A DNA stretch of 9,810 nt, taken from the NCBI GenBank assembly GCA_028289725.1, contig JANQOH010000220.1, positions 1-9,810 on the forward strand, read 5' to 3'. This document shows positions 7,701-9,810 of this stretch, piece after piece. The notes under the pieces are model-generated. The model was not told the origin of the DNA and ran no database searches. It saw only the letters and a list, made by a program, of their open reading frames with translations. Both the position numbers and the translations under genes were made by a program. This stretch comes from Alphaproteobacteria bacterium. Lineage in GTDB: Bacteria; Pseudomonadota; Alphaproteobacteria; UBA7887. Every line of letters starts with the position of its first letter. Position 1 is the first letter of the stretch.

Positions 7701-7709
7701 ATGGCGCGC
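7688..7709 (-). terminator. Inverted repeat downstream of rpmJ, possible terminator
   Basis: GCGCGCC (7688-7694) and GGCGCGC (7703-7709) are perfect complements across an eight-base loop, giving a very GC-rich seven-pair stem that starts 8 bases after the rpmJ stop codon. The position fits an rpmJ terminator. However, no T-run follows on the minus strand, so it may terminate poorly or act only against RNA decay. It also brackets the putative glcD -35 box. Confidence 0.35.
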
Positions 7710-7717
7710 CACGAAAA

Positions 7718-7843
7718 TCAGCCCTGACGCGCCTTGAACCGCGGGTTGGTCTTGTTGATCACGTACAGGCGGCCTTTGCGGCGGATGACGCGGCAGTCCT
7801 TGTGACGCGTTTTCGCGGATTTTAGCGATTTCAGCACTTTCAT
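7718..7843 (-). CDS. rpmJ: 50S ribosomal protein L36
   Basis: A 41-residue, strongly basic protein of the large ribosomal subunit (bL36). It reads MKVLKSLKSAKTRHKDC and ends KGRLYVINKTNPRFKARQG, the C-minus (YkgO-like) type: it has one cysteine only and lacks the Cys3-His zinc ligands of the standard RpmJ. This form is the usual sole L36 in many Alphaproteobacteria, where it lies outside the main ribosomal protein operons, as here. ATG 7843 is preceded by AAGGA six bases upstream, an excellent ribosome binding site. The frame extends upstream to 7909, but that extension has no conserved character and would run through the promoter and leader. It has its own promoter at 7906-7934. Confidence 0.97.
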   Translation of the reverse strand: MKVLKSLKSAKTRHKDCRVIRRKGRLYVINKTNPRFKARQG

Positions 7844-7905
7844 GGCCTGTCCTTTCCGACATGTGGCGCAGCGCGCCGGGCCATGAGCGGCCCACGGAGC
7901 GGCGG

Positions 7906-7934
7906 ACATTACGCAGCGGGCGCCGGCGTGTCAA
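7906..7934 (-). promoter_or_regulatory. rpmJ promoter, sigma70 type
   Basis: On the minus strand, a perfect -35 box TTGACA (7929-7934) is followed by a 17-base spacer and TAATGT (7906-7911, a weaker -10). Transcription would start near 7899, about 55 bases before the rpmJ ATG. Spacing, the consensus -35 and the downstream ribosomal gene all agree. Confidence 0.6.
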
Positions 7935-7953
7935 TCACGGGCGCTCGCGAGCC

Positions 7954-8985
7954 CTAGAGCGTCGATTCATGCTTCAACGCGTGGATGCGATAACACCGCA
8001 AATCGTTGGATTCGAACAGTGCCAGGCGGCGGCACCAAATCTCAGCCTCACCCAGCATGGCTTCCGCCGCGGACGGGCTCAGCGAACCTGGTTTGATCCC
8101 GGACACCAGATTTTTCCAGCCCTTTAGGACCAGCGCCTTATGTCCGTCGGTCATATCTTCCGAGACACGGATTTCGAAGCCGATTTCCTTCAAGCGGCCA
8201 ACCGTCTGATTGACGCTCCACGGCTTCGGTGTCGGGTGTTCCGCGGCGATCCAGTCGTCGAGCGCAGGCGACGACGCGCCATCCTCGGGCATCATATAGT
8301 CGGTAAACAGGATCTGCCCGATCGGCTTCAGCGCGGCGTAGACCTCCTCGAAAAAGATCTCCTTTTCCGGCACCGTATACAGGCCCTCTTTCGAGATCAT
8401 GGCGTCCATGGTGTTGGCGCGCACGTCGATTCTCGGCGGCTCGAAAAACTGAATCGGCGCCTTCTTAGCCATGCCACCCATGACCGAGATATCCATGCCG
8501 GCCGTCGCCGCGTCGTTCTGCGCCTCAAGACCGGTCACCCAGGCGCCCGTGTCCTCCGCCACCACGCGCGAGGTGCCGCCCAAACCTGGATTGATGTCGA
8601 TAAGGCTTTGCTTGCCGGTCAAACCCAACGGCTTCACCAGCATTTTGATGTGCTCGGCTTCGCCCGGCGAACTGAACCCCTCGCCCCAGAGCTTTTGCAC
8701 AATCTCTTGACGTGCCTCGGTCCACGCTTCGGGGCAAGGTTGGCTTGGCGGGTCATCTGGCCCGGCGTCAGCCGCGTCGCCCTCCGCATCGGGCGCCGCG
8801 GGCTCAAACTCATAGCCGTCCCACCAGGCGCGCAGACGTGCCCGCAACTCGTCGAACCGACCGGCATCGGCCAGCGCTTCGGCGTCTTCAGCCGTGTCCG
8901 TTTCCGCCGCCGCGTCTTCGTTCTGCGCGTCGGTTTCGCCGTCCGCCTTATCGCGTTTTTTCAGCAAGCCCAGCACTTTGCTCAT
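7954..8985 (-). CDS. Class I SAM-dependent methyltransferase, acidic N-terminus
   Basis: A 343-residue protein with two parts. Residues 1-90 are low-complexity and acidic: a basic start (MSKVLGLLKKRDK), then many Asp, Glu and Ala, likely disordered, interrupted by a helical RFDELRARLRAWWDGYEFEP segment. From about residue 92 it resembles a Rossmann-fold methyltransferase: the SAM-binding motif I is LIDINPGLGG (128-137), slightly divergent from the usual D-x-G-x-G-x-G. An acidic residue after strand 2 (GLEAQ, E154) could hold the SAM ribose, and FFEEVYAALKPIGQILFTDY (211-230) resembles the methyltransferase 11 core. A C-terminal helical tail (about 290-343) is unassigned. No signal peptide or membrane segment is seen. 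ATG 8985 has only a weak GACGG before it, within a hairpin. The substrate is unknown and the neighbours give no hint. Confidence 0.8.
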   Translation of the reverse strand: MSKVLGLLKKRDKADGETDAQNEDAAAETDTAEDAEALADAGRFDELRARLRAWWDGYEFEPAAPDAEGDAADAGPDDPPSQPCPEAWTEARQEIVQKLWGEGFSSPGEAEHIKMLVKPLGLTGKQSLIDINPGLGGTSRVVAEDTGAWVTGLEAQNDAATAGMDISVMGGMAKKAPIQFFEPPRIDVRANTMDAMISKEGLYTVPEKEIFFEEVYAALKPIGQILFTDYMMPEDGASSPALDDWIAAEHPTPKPWSVNQTVGRLKEIGFEIRVSEDMTDGHKALVLKGWKNLVSGIKPGSLSPSAAEAMLGEAEIWCRRLALFESNDLRCYRIHALKHESTL

Positions 8986-8986
8986 C

Positions 8987-9037
8987 CGTCATTCGATGAC
9001 GCGCACGACCGGACGGCGTCCGGCATCGTCCGTGCGC
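8987..9037 (-). promoter_or_regulatory. Tandem hairpins in the methyltransferase leader
   Basis: Two stem-loops abut each other and the start codon. The first has outer arms GCGCACG (9001-9007) and CGTGCGC (9031-9037) enclosing a perfect inner hairpin CCGGAC-GGC-GTCCGG (9009-9023). The second, CGTCAT-TCG-ATGACG (8987-9001), covers the only ribosome binding site-like bases and stops one base before the ATG at 8985. In RNA this could gate translation of the methyltransferase. A weaker TGGCA/TGCCA hairpin lies upstream at 9076-9089, and a poor CTGCCA-17-TATATC promoter candidate at 9054-9082. I do not recognise a known riboswitch. Confidence 0.45.
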
Positions 9038-9100
9038 AATCGTACAGATGAGGATATAGGGCGAATGCCGGACCATGGCAGCTATGCCACCGGCGCACCG

Positions 9101-9126
9101 TCATCAAACTTCAAATGGCTTGAAGT
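9101..9126 (-). terminator. Candidate tRNA-Val terminator
   Basis: ACTTCAA (9108-9114) and TTGAAGT (9120-9126) form a perfect seven-pair stem with a five-base loop, starting 15 bases after the tRNA 3' end on the minus strand. Only a short T-rich tract (TTGATGA) follows, so termination may be partial and some transcripts may continue into the methyltransferase gene. Confidence 0.4.
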
Positions 9127-9141
9127 GAATCATGCAGCCGA

Positions 9142-9216
9142 TGGTGGGCGCGGCTGGGATTGAACCAGCGACCCCCACGATGTCAACGTGGTGCTCTCCC
9201 GCTGAGCTACGCGCCC
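9142..9216 (-). tRNA. tRNA-Val (anticodon GAC)
   Basis: A complete 75-base tRNA cloverleaf including an encoded CCA (9142-9144). The acceptor arms GGGCGCG and CGCGCCC pair perfectly over seven bases with discriminator A. The D arm is GCTC-AGCGGGA-GAGC. The anticodon arm is CCACG-TTGACAT-CGTGG with GAC at the anticodon position, reading GUC and GUU valine codons. The variable loop has five bases and the T arm is GCTGG-TTCAATC-CCAGC. All stems are intact, so the gene should be functional. A good promoter lies about 30 bases upstream. Confidence 0.97.
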
Positions 9217-9246
9217 GAACCGCCGCTTCGGCCGGCAAGGGGCCGC

Positions 9247-9274
9247 ACTATATCCAACGCCCGAACATTGGCAA
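9247..9274 (-). promoter_or_regulatory. tRNA-Val promoter, sigma70 type
   Basis: On the minus strand, TTGCCA (9269-9274, five of six to the -35) is followed by a 16-base spacer and TATAGT (9247-9252, five of six to the -10). Transcription would start near 9240, about 24 bases before the mature tRNA 5' end, which suits RNase P processing. The + strand copy of the -35 region reads TTGGCA and might double as a -35 for the divergent gene at 9382, but I see no good -10 for it. Confidence 0.6.
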
Positions 9275-9381
9275 GCGCGCCCGGCCGAAATGGATAAGAA
9301 ACCCGATCAGGGCTGGTCGGACAGGCCGGCCAGCGGTTACACTCGGCGCAAATCGAACCGGGACGTTCGGAAACTGGGGTT

Positions 9382-9810
9382 TTGACTCACACAATTCATT
9401 CATCGACGACTCGCTCGAACGCGGGCCCGGTTGGTGAACCGGCCTACGAACTGCTATTGCCCGAACAGCAGACGCTGCCGGTTGTGCTGGCGTCGCCGCA
9501 CAGCGGCCGCCGGTACACGCCGGCATTCTTGAATCAGGCCCAGCTCGGCGAAATCGCCTTGCGCCGATCGGAAGACGCCTATGTCGACGATCTGTTTTCC
9601 GATGCGCCCGCGATTGGCGCGCCACTGATCAAAGCCCTGTTCCCGCGTACCTATGTCGACGCGAATCGCGAGCCCTTGGAGCTCGACGCCGACATGTTTT
9701 GGGAGCCGGTTAGCTGGCGCATCAACCGGGCCTCGCCCCGTGTCCGCAGCGGCCTCGGCGTGATCGCGCGCGTCGGCGGGGGCGGTTATCCGGCCGAACG
9801 GGCGCGGGTG
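9382..9810 (+). CDS. N-formylglutamate amidohydrolase family protein, 5' part
   Basis: The first 143 residues of a gene that runs off the right edge. The protein belongs to the N-formylglutamate amidohydrolase (HutG-type, PF05013) family. Recognisable pieces are VVLASPHSGRRY (about residues 34-45), RRSEDAYVDDLF (59-70), YVDANREPLELD (91-102) and ARVGGGGYPAERARV at the edge. Family members hydrolyse N-formyl-L-glutamate to formate and glutamate, the last step of one histidine degradation route, through a metal site related to M14 peptidases; the SPHSG histidine and the Glu-Asp pair are likely metal ligands (inference). The start is TTG 9382: no ATG or GTG precedes the conserved region, the frame is closed by a stop at 9295-9297, and GGGG lies just upstream, though very close. 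Many alphaproteobacterial homologues lie outside hut operons, so the substrate is uncertain. Confidence 0.85.
   Translation, partial: MTHTIHSSTTRSNAGPVGEPAYELLLPEQQTLPVVLASPHSGRRYTPAFLNQAQLGEIALRRSEDAYVDDLFSDAPAIGAPLIKALFPRTYVDANREPLELDADMFWEPVSWRINRASPRVRSGLGVIARVGGGGYPAERARV

Noticed and set aside
7844..7909. Upstream extension of the rpmJ frame
   Set aside because: L36 is about 41 residues and has a strong ribosome binding site before 7843; the extension covers the promoter and leader.
7939..7954. GGGC/GCCC symmetric element at the methyltransferase stop codon, possible terminator
   Set aside because: Only four outer pairs form around an eight-base loop and no T-run follows on the minus strand.
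8987..9037. Known SAM or SAH riboswitch before the methyltransferase
   Set aside because: I could not match the stems or conserved bases of any known class from memory, so I call it only a structured leader.
9142..9216. tRNA gene as an attachment site for an integrated element
   Set aside because: No integrase, no duplicated tRNA 3' end and no compositional change nearby; the flanking genes look like core chromosome.
9248..9625. Open frame of 125 codons on the minus strand at the right end
   Set aside because: It is antisense to the amidohydrolase gene and overlaps the tRNA promoter; its Arg/Pro-rich translation has no family features.

Overview
The window looks like ordinary chromosomal DNA from a GC-rich alphaproteobacterium. 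This is an inference from several signs: a complete glcD-glcE-glcF set, a 41-residue zinc-ligand-free RpmJ (the YkgO-like form common in Alphaproteobacteria), GC-ending codons, and long spurious antisense frames. I cannot name the genus. I found no mobile element, CRISPR array, prophage gene or compositional break.

Layout: a short undetermined stretch (1-111); a MioC-like flavodoxin (112-561, +); a convergent SLC13/DASS anion transporter (580-2091, -); a short divergent intergenic region (2092-2246); a secreted Sel1-repeat protein (2247-2945, +) facing a secreted TPR protein (2964-3521, -); the glycolate oxidase genes glcF, glcE and glcD (3581-7612, -, transcribed D to E to F); rpmJ (7718-7843, -); a SAM-dependent methyltransferase with an acidic N-terminus (7954-8985, -); tRNA-Val(GAC) (9142-9216, -); and the 5' part of an N-formylglutamate amidohydrolase family gene (9382 to the window edge, +).

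The functional core is glcDEF. GlcD and GlcE are related FAD/FMN-binding flavoproteins and GlcF is the iron-sulfur subunit; together they oxidise glycolate to glyoxylate and pass electrons to the respiratory chain. The three genes are tightly coupled (1-nt overlap, then 1-nt gap). The TPR gene follows 59 bp after glcF on the same strand and may be co-transcribed. No GlcC-type regulator, glcG or glycolate permease is present; the SLC13 transporter belongs to another transcription unit and nothing ties it to glycolate.

Regulatory sites legible by eye include good sigma70-type promoters for rpmJ (TTGACA-17-TAATGT), tRNA-Val (TTGCCA-16-TATAGT) and probably glcD (TTGACC-17-CAAAAT). The glcD -35 box sits in the loop of an inverted repeat just downstream of rpmJ. 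The most unusual feature is a set of consecutive stem-loops covering the DNA immediately 5' of the methyltransferase start codon. I see no convincing undescribed multi-gene system; the leads below are modest.
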